The notes: generated by a model not told the origin, from the letters alone. Positions 19,631-36,899 are shown, counted from the first letter of the stretch. The stretch: 64,000 nucleotides of DNA from Versatilivorator sp963663845 (GCA_963663845.2 OY760650.2:3782001-3846000); one strand, 5' to 3'. Numbers and translations are program-made.

Positions 19631-20062
19631 ATGGCAAAAAAGGCAATCGGAAACATCAAGCTGCAGATTCCCGCCGCCAAGGCGACTCCGGCTCCCCCGG
19701 TGGGTCCCGCATTGGGCCAGCACGGAGTCAACATCATGGACTTCTGCAAGGCCTTCAATGCCAAGACCTCCAACAAGGATCAGGAAGGCCTCATCATTCC
19801 CGTGGTGATCACGGTGTTTGCCGATCGCTCCTTTTCCTTTATCACCAAGACGCCGCCGGCAGCCGTGCTGCTGAAGCGCCTGGCCGGAATCGCCAAGGGG
19901 TCGGGCACTCCCAACCGGAACAAGGTGGGCAGTGTCACCGGGGATCAGGTGGAAGAAATAGCCCGGCAAAAGATGCCGGATCTCAATGCCCACGACCTGG
20001 CGGGGGCGGTCGCCATCGTGAAGGGAACGGCCCGCAGCATGGGGATCGAGGTCGAAAACTGA
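19631..20062 (+). CDS. rplK: 50S ribosomal protein L11
   Basis: 143 aa. It shows the L11 start GNIKLQIPAAKATPAPPVGP, the proline-rich hinge and NIMDFCKAFNAKT, then the RNA-binding C-terminal half (VGSVTGDQVEEIA, KGTARSMGIEV). L11 forms the GTPase-associated centre with L10 and L7/L12. CTCGGAGG precedes the ATG. It is nine bases before rplA. Confidence 0.98.
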   Translation: MAKKAIGNIKLQIPAAKATPAPPVGPALGQHGVNIMDFCKAFNAKTSNKDQEGLIIPVVITVFADRSFSFITKTPPAAVLLKRLAGIAKGSGTPNRNKVGSVTGDQVEEIARQKMPDLNAHDLAGAVAIVKGTARSMGIEVEN

Positions 20063-20071
20063 GGAGTCCCA

Positions 20072-20764
20072 ATGGCGAAGACGAGTAAGCGCATGGCCCG
20101 GGCCAGGCAGGAGATTCAAGGGCAGGTCTATCCTCTGCAGGCGGCTCTTCCGCTGGTGCAGAAGCTGTCCTCGGCCAAGTTCGACGAGACGGTTGAAATC
20201 TCCCTGCGCCTGGGAGTCGACCCCAGGCACGCTAATCAGATGGTGCGTGGCACGGTGGTCCTGCCCCACGGTCTGGGGAAGGCCAAGAAGGTCTGCGTGA
20301 TCGCCAGCGGGGAAAAGCGGACGGAAGCCGAACAAGCCGGCGCCGAGCACGTGGGAGGCGAAGAACTGGTGGGCAGGATCCAGGCCGGCTGGCTGGACTT
20401 CGAGGCGCTGGTGGCCACCCCCGACATGATGAAATTCCTGGGAAGGCTTGGCAGGATTCTGGGCCCCAAGGGCTTGATGCCCAATCCCAAGACGGGAACC
20501 GTTACCTTTGACGTGGGCAACACGGTGAAGGAAATCAAGGCCGGCAAGGTCGAGTTTCGGGTCGACAAGACGGCCATAATCCACACGCCTCTGGGGAAGG
20601 TGTCCTTTGACGGCGATCAACTCCTGGACAATGCCCGGACACTGATCGAATCCGTGATCAAGGCAAAGCCGCCCGCGGCCAAGGGCAGGTACCTGCGCAG
20701 TGTTTTCGTGTGCTCCAGCATGGGCCCGGGGATTCCCGTGGAACTGACATCGCTGGACAAGTAA
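20072..20764 (+). CDS. rplA: 50S ribosomal protein L1
   Basis: 230 aa. Conserved segments include KFDETVEISLRLGVDPRHA, DMMKFLGRLGRILGPKGLMP, NPKTGTVT and the C-terminal GPG (SMGPGIPVE). L1 builds the mobile stalk of the large subunit and often represses its own operon by binding the rplK leader. GAGGAGT lies just before the ATG. Confidence 0.98.
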   Translation: MAKTSKRMARARQEIQGQVYPLQAALPLVQKLSSAKFDETVEISLRLGVDPRHANQMVRGTVVLPHGLGKAKKVCVIASGEKRTEAEQAGAEHVGGEELVGRIQAGWLDFEALVATPDMMKFLGRLGRILGPKGLMPNPKTGTVTFDVGNTVKEIKAGKVEFRVDKTAIIHTPLGKVSFDGDQLLDNARTLIESVIKAKPPAAKGRYLRSVFVCSSMGPGIPVELTSLDK

Positions 20765-20784
20765 CCCTTTCGGAGGATTCGACC

Positions 20785-21309
20785 GTGCGTCGCGACGACA
20801 AGGAAAAGGAAATCGCAAGCCTGCGGAAGGAGTTCGGCGATGCCAGGAACCTGCTGCTGGCAAGCTTTCAGGGACTGACCGTGGGACAGGACACGGAGTT
20901 GCGCCGGGCCATTCGAGCTGCCGGTTCCAGCTACCGGGTCGTCAAGAACACGCTGGCCAGGCGAGCTGCCGAAGGGACGGCCCTGGAGCCCATCAAGGAC
21001 CGGTTCACCGGGTCCAGCGCGGTTGCCTACAACGCCGAAGACCCCGTAGCCCTGGCCAAGGCGGTCACGACCTACGCCAAGGCTCACCCCCGCCTGGAAT
21101 TCAAGGCGGGCGTGGTGGAAGGCCGGGTCATCGATCTGGCTGACCTGAACCATATCGCCGCTTTGCCGAGCAAGGAGGAGTTGATCTCCAAGTTGATGTT
21201 TCTACTCAACGCAGGAGCCCAGAGATTGGCCGGCGTGGTTCAGGCGGTGCCCGGAAACCTGGCCGTGGTGGTGGAAGAGGCCGGCAAGCAGAAGAAATTT
21301 CCAGAGTAA
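20785..21309 (+). CDS. rplJ: 50S ribosomal protein L10
   Basis: 174 aa. The start RRDDKEKEIASLRKEF, then VVKNTLARRA and the helical tail that binds L7/L12 dimers. GTG at 20785 is chosen because GGAGGA (20772-20777) is correctly spaced and L10 homology begins there. Only 20 bases separate it from rplA, so there is no room for the long rplJ leader used by E. coli for L10 autoregulation. Confidence 0.96.
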   Translation: MRRDDKEKEIASLRKEFGDARNLLLASFQGLTVGQDTELRRAIRAAGSSYRVVKNTLARRAAEGTALEPIKDRFTGSSAVAYNAEDPVALAKAVTTYAKAHPRLEFKAGVVEGRVIDLADLNHIAALPSKEELISKLMFLLNAGAQRLAGVVQAVPGNLAVVVEEAGKQKKFPE

Positions 21310-21339
21310 TCATTCGCTACCGTGCAAGAGGAGGACTCG

Positions 21340-21723
21340 ATGTCGGAGAAGATTCAGAAGTTGCTCGACGAGATTCAACAGTTGACGTTGCTGGAAGCCT
21401 CCGAGCTCGTCAAGGGTCTGGAGGAACGGTTCGGGGTATCCGCCGCCGCCGCCGCTCCCGTGGCCGTGGCCGGACCGGCCGGTCCGGCAGCCGAGGAGGT
21501 TGAGGAGCAGACGGAATTCAGCGTGATTCTCACCGGTTTCGGCGACGGCAAGAAGATCAATACCATCAAAGTGGTTCGCGAAGTGACCAGTCTCGGCCTC
21601 AAGGAGGCCAAGGACCTGGTAGACAGTGCTCCCAAGCCCGTCAGGGAAGGCATTCCCAAGGACGAGGCGGAAGCCCTCAAGAAGAAGTTCGAGGATGCGG
21701 GAGCTGCCGTCGAATTGAAATAG
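21340..21723 (+). CDS. rplL: 50S ribosomal protein L7/L12
   Basis: 127 aa. An N-terminal dimerisation helix (QKLLDEIQQLTLLEASELVKG), an Ala/Pro-rich hinge (AAAAAPVAVAGPAGPAAEE) and the globular C-terminal domain that recruits translation factors (IKVVREVTSLGLKEAKDLVD). ATG at 21340 with AGAGGAGG upstream; an upstream GTG in frame is unlikely. Confidence 0.98.
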   Translation: MSEKIQKLLDEIQQLTLLEASELVKGLEERFGVSAAAAAPVAVAGPAGPAAEEVEEQTEFSVILTGFGDGKKINTIKVVREVTSLGLKEAKDLVDSAPKPVREGIPKDEAEALKKKFEDAGAAVELK

Positions 21724-21781
21724 CTTGAGAACCACGATCCCCTTGATTCGAATTTCCAAACCCACAATTCGACCTGCAGGT

Positions 21782-21808
21782 GTGTCCGGGACTTCGAGGC
21801 CCGGACAC
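21782..21808 (+). promoter_or_regulatory. Hairpin between rplL and rpoB
   Basis: Arms GTGTCCGG and CCGGACAC around about ten bases, in the 221-bp rplL-rpoB gap. Position matches the attenuator/RNase III region known in enterobacteria. There is no U-run, so a processing or attenuation site is inference. Nothing else is seen in this gap. Confidence 0.45.
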
Positions 21809-21944
21809 GGCAGACTCGAAGGCAAGCCGGTTTCCTTGGCGTTGTCGTGGAGGGCAGGCCCGGCGATGGCCTGCATTCCTGACCGGGTTGCCGGTAAAGC
21901 ACTCAGGCTGAGCGCTTTCCACGCCATCTGAAGGAGTCAAGCCA

Positions 21945-26213
<4,269 letters not shown>

Positions 26214-26316
26214 GGACGGAAAACAGTCCTGATTGGTGGGCTTCCCCATGGGTGGCCCGGGGCTGGGACCGCAAGGCCATACCCACTACGGAAGTCGGCT
26301 TCTCAAGGAGGCGATC

Positions 26317-30507
<4,191 letters not shown>

Positions 30508-30525
30508 CCGGCATGTCTCAAGAGG

Positions 30526-30659
30526 AATCCACGAAGGGGCACGAAGGACCGCGAAGACCCACGAAGAAAGAACAGAAACGAGTTTCTTCGTCAGCTTCTA
30601 CTTGGATCCCTTGGCGCCCCCTGGGTCGTTCTTCGTGTTCCTTCGTGGATGTCTTTTTT
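30526..30659. terminator. C repeat acting as terminator between rpoC and the EF-G paralogue
   Basis: Outer arms ATCCACGAAGG (left) and CCTTCGTGGAT (right) enclose further CACGAAG/CTTCGTG blocks, so the RNA can fold into a long stem. A T-run (TCTTTTTT) follows on the plus strand, as needed to end rpoC transcripts. The genes on both sides converge here. The same CCACGAAGG words recur at 36735-36825, 7250-7270, 54369 and 54779-54802. Confidence 0.6.
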
Positions 30660-30673
30660 GTCTTCTTGTCGTT

Positions 30674-32767
30674 TTACCCCTCACCCTGATCCTTGTCGTT
30701 GGCCGCCTTGGCCTGCTCGATGATCTTGTCCGAGATCTGAGCCGGCACGATCTCGTAATGAGAAAACTCCATGGTGTAGTCCCCGCGGCCCTGGGTCATT
30801 GAAGTCAGCGTCGGCGCATAGGAGAGCATCTCGGCCATCGGCACCTGGGCCTTGATGACCTGCGAGCCCGGACGCGAGTCCATCCCCTGCACCCTGCCGC
30901 GCCGGGAATTCAGGTCTCCCATCAAATCGCCGGCATAGGCCTCCGGCGCATAGATCTCCACGTTCATGATCGGTTCCAGCAGGGCCGCCGAAGCCTGCTC
31001 CATGGCTTTCTTGAATGCCAGCGATCCCGCTATCTTGAAGGCAAGCTCCGAGGAGTCCACGTCGTGGTAGGACCCGTCATAGAGCGTTACCTTGAAATCG
31101 ACCACCGGGTATCCCGCCAGGTAGCCGCGAGAGGCGGATTCGAGGATCCCCTTCTCGACAGCCGGGATGTAGTTCCTGGGGATGGCTCCTCCAAAGATTT
31201 CGTTCACGAACTCGAAATGTTCTCCGCGAGCCAGGGGCTCCATGCGGATCTTGCAGTCTCCGTATTGCCCGTGGCCGCCCGACTGCTTCTTGTGCCTGCC
31301 CTGAACTTCCGCCCTTCCCCGAATGGTTTCACGGTAGGGGATCTTGGGCGGTTTCAACCCCACGTCAACGGAAAACCGTTTTTTCAGGCGTGCCACGATG
31401 ATTTCGATGTGAAGCTGACCCATGCCCGACAGCAGCATCTCGTTGGTCTGCTGATCCCTGCCGAAGCGCAAGGTGGGGTCTTCCTCCAGAATCTTGTGGA
31501 GCGCGTTGCTGATCTTGTCCTCGTCTCCCCGCGACTTGGGCGCCACGGCGAACGAGATCAGCGGTTCCGGGAAATTCAGATTGTCGTAGAGGACCGGATG
31601 GTCCTTGTCCCCCAGCGTGTTTCCGGTGACGGTGTCCTTGAGTTTCGCCACCACGCCGATATCCCCGGGAAACAGCCTGGAGACTTCCACGGCCGACTTG
31701 CCTTGCGGGACCGACAGGTGGGAGAGTCTCTCCGAGGGTCCCTGGTTGAAGTTGGAGAGCGTGGCGTCGTTTTCAATGACTCCTGAAGCCACTTTCAGAT
31801 AGGACAGTCTTCCCGCGAAGGGGTCCGCCACCGTCTTGAAGACGTAAGCCGAGGCGGGATCATTCTCCTTTCCCCGGGGTTGGCCGGAGCCTTCTCCGTT
31901 GCCTCCGAGCCGGCACCTGGATTCACCGGGGGAGGGCAGATAATCGACGAGGGCCTCCGCCAGGTCGCCGGACCCCACGTTCAGGAGGGCCGAAGTGCAG
32001 TAGACAGGGAAGATCAGCCGCTCCCCGACGGCGCGCTTCAACCCCGGAACCAGGTCTTCGTTCGGAATGGTGCCCTGGTCGAAAAACTGCTCCATCAACT
32101 GGTCGTCACCCTCGGCAACCATCTCCACGATCGTCTCATGCCCCTGTTCGGCTGCTGCCGCGAGGGACTCGGGAATCTCGATCGGGGACCCCTTTCCGTC
32201 GCCATTGGGGTCGTATCGGGTAGCTTTCAATTCAACCAGGTCGATGACTCCGCTGAAGCTCTTTTCACTGCCGATGGGCAACTGCATCGGAATGACCGTG
32301 CGGCCGAAGTGCTCCTGCAGTCGAGAGAGCCCACGTTCGAAATCCGCGTTCTCGCGATCGAGCTTGTTCAGGACAAAGGCAACCGGCAGATCGAACTCCT
32401 GGGCGAACTGAAAGACCTTCTCGGTCTGGACCTCGACCCCGGCTACGGCATCGACGACGATCAGGACAGCCTCGGCGACTCGCATGCTGTTGCGGGCGTC
32501 TTGAATGAAGATGCCTTTTCCCGGAGTATCCAGAAGGTTGATCTTGGTCTTGCCTCGTTCCATGAAGGCGATGCCGGTGGAAGTGCTGATTTTTCGTTCA
32601 ATCTCCTCCGCATCGTAGTCGGTAAGGGTGGTCCCGTCGTCGACTCGTCCCAGCCGATTGCCGACGCCGGAGGCATAGAGACAGCCGGCCACCAGGGAAG
32701 TCTTCCCCGAGGAGCCGTGTCCCGCCACGGCGACGTTGCGTATATCCGCAGGCGCGTAGACCTTCAT
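30674..32767 (-). CDS. Elongation factor G-like GTPase
   Basis: 697 aa, with all five EF-G domains by length and order. G1 is GHGSSGKTS (16-24), G3 DTPG (80-83) and G4 NKLD (134-137). The residue after DTPG is lysine (K84), not the catalytic histidine of canonical EF-G. G1 also differs from the GHVDHGKT type. This matches the EF-G-like/EF-G2 paralogue group rather than the main fusA, which would normally sit with rpsL/rpsG. Function of the group is unsettled (back-up translocation, ribosome rescue or recycling). ATG at 32767 with GGAATTC upstream. Confidence 0.9.
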   Translation of the reverse strand: MKVYAPADIRNVAVAGHGSSGKTSLVAGCLYASGVGNRLGRVDDGTTLTDYDAEEIERKISTSTGIAFMERGKTKINLLDTPGKGIFIQDARNSMRVAEAVLIVVDAVAGVEVQTEKVFQFAQEFDLPVAFVLNKLDRENADFERGLSRLQEHFGRTVIPMQLPIGSEKSFSGVIDLVELKATRYDPNGDGKGSPIEIPESLAAAAEQGHETIVEMVAEGDDQLMEQFFDQGTIPNEDLVPGLKRAVGERLIFPVYCTSALLNVGSGDLAEALVDYLPSPGESRCRLGGNGEGSGQPRGKENDPASAYVFKTVADPFAGRLSYLKVASGVIENDATLSNFNQGPSERLSHLSVPQGKSAVEVSRLFPGDIGVVAKLKDTVTGNTLGDKDHPVLYDNLNFPEPLISFAVAPKSRGDEDKISNALHKILEEDPTLRFGRDQQTNEMLLSGMGQLHIEIIVARLKKRFSVDVGLKPPKIPYRETIRGRAEVQGRHKKQSGGHGQYGDCKIRMEPLARGEHFEFVNEIFGGAIPRNYIPAVEKGILESASRGYLAGYPVVDFKVTLYDGSYHDVDSSELAFKIAGSLAFKKAMEQASAALLEPIMNVEIYAPEAYAGDLMGDLNSRRGRVQGMDSRPGSQVIKAQVPMAEMLSYAPTLTSMTQGRGDYTMEFSHYEIVPAQISDKIIEQAKAANDKDQGEG

Positions 32768-32784
32768 GGTGAATTCCTTTCCGA

Positions 32785-33744
32785 TCAATCCAGGTAATAG
32801 CCGGCGCCGATCAGCACCGGAACCCCGAAGGACGTGACCCTCTTGACCAGGGTCACCTTGCGCTGCCACTGGTTGGTGGCCGGATTCCGGTTCGAGTAGT
32901 AGAGGAAGGTTTCACCAAAAGCATTGGCGACGCCCAGAACGTTCCGTCCCCCGAAGGTGCCGATGTAGTCCGAGGACAACTCGGAACCGAGCAGGGGGTT
33001 GGCCGGGGAGCCGGTAAAGAGAGAGTAGCCGTAGGTGTCGAGGCCGAACAGGTAGATGGAGCCGCTTCGCCAGCGGGGGTCGTTGGCCAGGCTGACCGAG
33101 GCGAAATACCCCCTGGAATCCAGCTCCATGGCGGCGCAGCGGACAAACTCCTGCAGCCTTTCGGGGGAGGGATCCTTCTGCAGCTCCATGGCGTTGACTT
33201 CTTCGCTCCAGCAGGTGCCCGGAAGGTCACGGCGATAGACTCCTGCGCCGATCGCCGCCCGGGTTCCCTTCCAGTCGAGTGCCTTCACATAGGATGCTTT
33301 CGGCTCATCCCTGCCGGTGGCCGGATTGGTGAAGGAGTAGTAGAGCCAGCCCTCGTCGGAGTGGCTCAGGACACGATGCAGCTCCTTGAAGTAGTCGTTG
33401 CCGAAGACGTCGATCAGCAGGCCCCAGGGCACCCCTTCCCTGGAGGGGTCGGGGGGGAAGACGATCGATCCAGCCATGGCGGTCATGGGAGTCACTTCGT
33501 CGACGAAGAGATAGGTGGGGCCGCTCCTCCAACGCTCGTCCTCGTGGAAGGCGCGCCGCGCCTCCTCGAACCCCATTTCCTGGACATACTCGTAGGCGCA
33601 TTGGACAAAGGCCTGGACGTCCCCCTGGGTGCGCACGGCGCCGGCCACGACCGATCGGTCTGCGCAATGATCCGCCGAGACCAGGGCCGGCGAGACCAGC
33701 ATGGGGGCCAACGACACCAAGAGGGAAAGACAATAGGATCTCAT
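32785..33744 (-). CDS. Exported protein with two Cache-like domains
   Basis: 319 aa. A signal peptide (LVSLAPMLVSPALVSA) is followed by two similar halves. Each has FVxCA near the start, RWRSG[PS]xYLF, then LYYSxxNPAT and a closing IGAGxY. The pattern fits single-Cache sensory domains (DUF-type, periplasmic). No membrane anchor or signalling output is attached, so it is probably a soluble periplasmic ligand-binding protein. GAGAGGTGACC precedes the ATG. It lies between the EF-G paralogue and the UDG gene, same strand. Confidence 0.7.
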   Translation of the reverse strand: MRSYCLSLLVSLAPMLVSPALVSADHCADRSVVAGAVRTQGDVQAFVQCAYEYVQEMGFEEARRAFHEDERWRSGPTYLFVDEVTPMTAMAGSIVFPPDPSREGVPWGLLIDVFGNDYFKELHRVLSHSDEGWLYYSFTNPATGRDEPKASYVKALDWKGTRAAIGAGVYRRDLPGTCWSEEVNAMELQKDPSPERLQEFVRCAAMELDSRGYFASVSLANDPRWRSGSIYLFGLDTYGYSLFTGSPANPLLGSELSSDYIGTFGGRNVLGVANAFGETFLYYSNRNPATNQWQRKVTLVKRVTSFGVPVLIGAGYYLD

Positions 33745-33799
33745 CGTGGTCACCTCTCTCAAAAATGGGGGTAGCATGCGAGGGGAACTATAGCAAAAA

Positions 33800-34576
33800 C
33801 TATGGGGATGACAACAGGGACCGAATCTTTTTGAGGTCTTCCCAGACCTGCCGCTTGGCGGCCGGATTCCTCAGCAGGTAGGCCGGGTGATAGGTGGCCA
33901 CCAGTCGGGCTCCCTGAAAGGAGTGAATCCGGCCGCGGAGCCGCCCGATCGCGGTCCTGACCTGCAGGAGAGTCTGGGCCGCGGTCAGGCCGAGGCAACA
34001 GATCACCTCGGGCTGCAAGACCGCGAGCTGTCGCACCAGGAAGGGCGAACAGGCGGCGATCTCATCTTCCTCGGGCGTGCGGTTCTCGGGCGGCCGGCAC
34101 TTGACCACGTTGCAGATGTAGACCTCGTCCCGCCGCATCTGTATGGCTTCGATCATCCGGGTCAGCAGTTGCCCCGCCCGTCCCACGAAAGGCAGACCCT
34201 GCCGGTCCTCTTCAAAACCGGGGCCCTCGCCCACAAAAACCAGCCGGGCCCGCGGGTTGCCGGCTCCGAACACGATGTGGGTGCGGTCCTGACACAGCTT
34301 GCACCTTTGGCAGTCTCCCAGGTCATGGCGGACCTCTTCCAGGGATGAGTCTCTCTCTCGCGCCGGGCCGGACTCGGCGAACAGGGACGGCTGAGTCGAG
34401 GGTGCGGACTGCTGCGGTGGGTGGGAACTGCTCTTCGTTTCGCCGCGCGCGGATGCCGCCAGTCTGAGCGCTCCGCGCACCGCTTTCGGATCGAACCGGT
34501 CGATTCCGGTTTCCGCGTAGACCTCCAGATGTGCTTTCAATTGTTCCAGCAGGGCGGGATCGGGAGGGTCAGGCAT
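33800..34576 (-). CDS. Family 4 uracil-DNA glycosylase
   Basis: 258 aa. Removes uracil from DNA. It has motif A GEGPGFEED (117-125), motif B HPAYLLRNP (230-238), and the four 4Fe-4S cysteines in pattern: C92 and C95 of CQRCKLC, C160 of VKCRPPENR, and C176 of ACSPFL. An extra Cys (C89) is present. The N-terminal 80 residues are poorly conserved and charged. It overlaps the coaBC stop by 8 bp, so the genes are coupled. Confidence 0.93.
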   Translation of the reverse strand: MPDPPDPALLEQLKAHLEVYAETGIDRFDPKAVRGALRLAASARGETKSSSHPPQQSAPSTQPSLFAESGPARERDSSLEEVRHDLGDCQRCKLCQDRTHIVFGAGNPRARLVFVGEGPGFEEDRQGLPFVGRAGQLLTRMIEAIQMRRDEVYICNVVKCRPPENRTPEEDEIAACSPFLVRQLAVLQPEVICCLGLTAAQTLLQVRTAIGRLRGRIHSFQGARLVATYHPAYLLRNPAAKRQVWEDLKKIRSLLSSP

Positions 34577-35786
34577 GGCGTTGTTTCAATATAACCACCT
34601 GGTCGAGGATGGCGTGGGCAATCTCTCTCTTGGATCGTTTTCCCAGTGAGATTTCCGAACCCTTGTCCGTCAGCAGGGTGACCACGTTGGTATCCCCGTC
34701 GAATCCGGCTCCCTCCTGAGTGACGTCGTTCACCACCAGCAGGTCCAGTTTCTTGGCAGCCAATTTTCTCCGGGCATTTTCCAGCACCCGCTCGGTTTCG
34801 GCGGCGAATCCCACCAGGATCCGACCCTGCTTTTGGCTGGACAGCTCGGCCAGGATGTCGGGAGTGGGGACCAGCGGCAGGCTCGGGGGGGCCTGTCCCT
34901 TTTTCAACTTCTGTCCGGACCGTCTGGCGGGTTTGAAGTCGGCCACGGCGGCCGCCTTGATCACAATGGTGGCTGCCGGATAATGGCTGAGCACCCGGGA
35001 TCTCATTTCCTCGGCGGAACGCACCCGGAGACATCGGACCTCGGCGGGTGGCGGAAGCCGCGTCGGGCCGCTGACCAATAGGGTTGTGGCCCCGCGAGCC
35101 CGGGCCGCGGCGGCGATTTCGTAACCCATCTTGCCGGAGGACCGATTGCTCAGATACCTGACCGGGTCGATGTCCTCGCAGGTGGGACCGGCCGTGACCA
35201 GAACGGTCTCTCCGGCCAGGTCCCGGGCGCCTCCGGCAGCCCTGGCCACGGCGCTCACAATGGTTTCCAGCTCGGCCATTCGACCTTTGCCTTCGATTCC
35301 CTCGGCCAGGTAGCCTTCTTCCGGGTCCACCAGGATGACTCCCCGGGAGCGAAGCCGCTCGACGTTTTCCTTCACCGACGGATGGTTCCACATGTGCACG
35401 TTCATGGCGGGAGCCACAACCACCGGGCCGGTGGTCGCCAGGTAAAGGGTCGAGAGGAAATCGTCGGCGATGCCGCCGGCGAACTTGGCCAGACAGTTGG
35501 CCGTGGCGGGAGCCACCACCAGCGCGCCGGCAGCCTGGGGAAGCTGAACGTGCTCGATGGCGACCTCTCGAGGCCCGTCGGCCTGTTGTTCCTGCTGGTA
35601 CAGGGAGGTGATGACCCGGCGCCGGCTCAAGGCCGCCAGAGTCATTGGGGTGACGAAATTCCGAGCGTGCTCGGTCAGGACCACCTGTACCTCAAAGCCT
35701 TGCTTCTGAAGCAGGCGCAGGAGTTCGGCGGACTTGTAGGCGGCAATACAGCCGGTGACGCCCAGCACAATCAGGCTCGGATTCAT
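34569..35786 (-). CDS. coaBC: Bifunctional CoaBC (coenzyme A biosynthesis)
   Basis: 405 aa. The N-terminal flavin decarboxylase half (CoaC) shows GVTGCIAAYKSAELLR, the His segment AIEHVQLPQAAGALVVAPAT and PAMNVHMW. The C-terminal CoaB ligase half begins at LVTAGPTCEDIDPVRYLSN and has KMGYEIA. It makes 4'-phosphopantetheine from 4'-phosphopantothenate and cysteine. Its gene lies next to rpoZ and gmk, a conserved bacterial arrangement. Stop overlaps the UDG start by 8 bp. Confidence 0.96.
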   Translation of the reverse strand: MNPSLIVLGVTGCIAAYKSAELLRLLQKQGFEVQVVLTEHARNFVTPMTLAALSRRRVITSLYQQEQQADGPREVAIEHVQLPQAAGALVVAPATANCLAKFAGGIADDFLSTLYLATTGPVVVAPAMNVHMWNHPSVKENVERLRSRGVILVDPEEGYLAEGIEGKGRMAELETIVSAVARAAGGARDLAGETVLVTAGPTCEDIDPVRYLSNRSSGKMGYEIAAAARARGATTLLVSGPTRLPPPAEVRCLRVRSAEEMRSRVLSHYPAATIVIKAAAVADFKPARRSGQKLKKGQAPPSLPLVPTPDILAELSSQKQGRILVGFAAETERVLENARRKLAAKKLDLLVVNDVTQEGAGFDGDTNVVTLLTDKGSEISLGKRSKREIAHAILDQVVILKQRHA

Positions 35787-35819
35787 GGGATTGAACGGCC
35801 TCCGCAGAAGCTGCCGGCC

Positions 35820-36056
35820 TCAATGGAGAGCCGGGCCGGCCTCGATCGGCAGGGTCTCTTCTTCGTCCTGGGGTTCACTGCCGACGATCTCGAAGTTCAC
35901 CATGCCCGCGGCCACTTCCTCCTGGGCAATCCGCGTGAATTTTTTCGACGGGCTCTGAACCAGGGGGTTTGAACCGCCTTGCAGTTGCCGGGTTCTCTTG
36001 GCCGCCACGATGATGTATCGAAATTTGCTGTCGATTTGTCCGATGTTATCGGTCAA
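35820..36056 (-). CDS. rpoZ: RNA polymerase omega subunit
   Basis: 78 aa if started at TTG 36056, which follows GGAGGAG at ribosome-site distance; an upstream TTG at 36071 would place that Shine-Dalgarno inside the gene. Sequence MTDNIGQIDSKFRYIIVAAKRTRQL is typical omega, with the helical FTRIAQEEVA segment. Omega assists assembly of beta'. Its 5' end overlaps the gmk stop by 11 bp. It lies about 5.5 kb from rpoC on the opposite strand. Confidence 0.93.
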   Translation of the reverse strand: MTDNIGQIDSKFRYIIVAAKRTRQLQGGSNPLVQSPSKKFTRIAQEEVAAGMVNFEIVGSEPQDEEETLPIEAGPALH

Positions 36057-36681
36057 TGGAATCTCCTCCAAAGGATTTCAGGATGGTTTCGATCTGTGCA
36101 TGCGATCGGTCCCGGCGGCATCTTTCCGCCAGGACGATGGAGCGAAGCTGGTCGTGGGACCTGCTGAGCCGGTCGTTGACCACCACGTAGTCGTAGTGTC
36201 GAAATTGATGGACCTCTTCCCGGCTCGCCCAATCCAGGCGCTGCCGGATGGTTTCGGCGCTGTCCAGGTGGCGTCGTTCCAGGCGCTGTTTGAGCGCCTG
36301 GAAGGAAGGAGGCATGATGAAGATGGCAACGGCCTCGGGCAGTTGCCTTCTGACCTGAGCAGCCCCGTCGGTGTCGATGTCCAGCAGCAGATCGGCGCCG
36401 GCGGCGACGCACTCCTCCACATATTGCTTCGAGGTTCCATAGTAATTGCCGAACACCTTGGCGTGCTCGAGGAACTGGCCGCGGTCGATCATGCCTTCGA
36501 ATTCCGACTCGCACACGAAGAAATACTCCTTGCCGTCGCGCTCCCGGCCTCTCGGTTTGCGGGTGGTGTAGGACACCGAGAAGCGCAGTCGCGCATCTTC
36601 CTTCAGGAGTTTCCTGAGCAGCGTGGTCTTGCCCGATCCGGAGGGGGCCGACACGATAAAGATCTGTCCCTTTGCCTTCAT
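36046..36681 (-). CDS. gmk: Guanylate kinase
   Basis: 211 aa. Phosphorylates GMP to GDP with ATP. P-loop SAPSGSGKTTL (11-21), the GMP-binding segment SVSYTTRKPRGRE, GKEYFFV, and DGAAQVRRQLPEA. Full length for the family. The usual yicC-gmk neighbour relation is kept but split by about 218 bp carrying a C repeat. Overlaps rpoZ by 11 bp. Confidence 0.96.
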   Translation of the reverse strand: MKAKGQIFIVSAPSGSGKTTLLRKLLKEDARLRFSVSYTTRKPRGRERDGKEYFFVCESEFEGMIDRGQFLEHAKVFGNYYGTSKQYVEECVAAGADLLLDIDTDGAAQVRRQLPEAVAIFIMPPSFQALKQRLERRHLDSAETIRQRLDWASREEVHQFRHYDYVVVNDRLSRSHDQLRSIVLAERCRRDRSHAQIETILKSFGGDSIDR

Positions 36682-36899
36682 TGTCGCTACTCGATGCGGC
36701 TATCCGGCCCTTCGTCTGAAACAAACGGAAATAGAGTGATCCACGAAGGGTCACGAAGAAAAACTGAAAGAAATCCATCCCTATTCGTGTTCATTCGTGT
36801 CCATTTGTGGTTCGTCTTCAAAAGAGATCGGCAGTTTCGTTCTCGGATGATCTGCCCCGCAGGGCAGGGGCGGCCCTTTGTCTCCAATCGGCGCCGAGC
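36682..36899. repeat. C repeat in the yicC-gmk gap
   Basis: The 218-bp gap holds ATCCACGAAGGGTCACGAAG (near 36739) and CTATTCGTGTTCATTCGTG (36781-36799), with a GTGGTTCGTC end. The second block is repeated at the end of the Fic gene (54779-54802). No gene is seen. The gmk transcript may start here or run through from yicC. Confidence 0.6.

Noticed and set aside
30674..32767. Main fusA gene
   Set aside because: The G1 and DTPGK signatures and the location away from rpsL/rpsG fit the EF-G-like paralogue group better.
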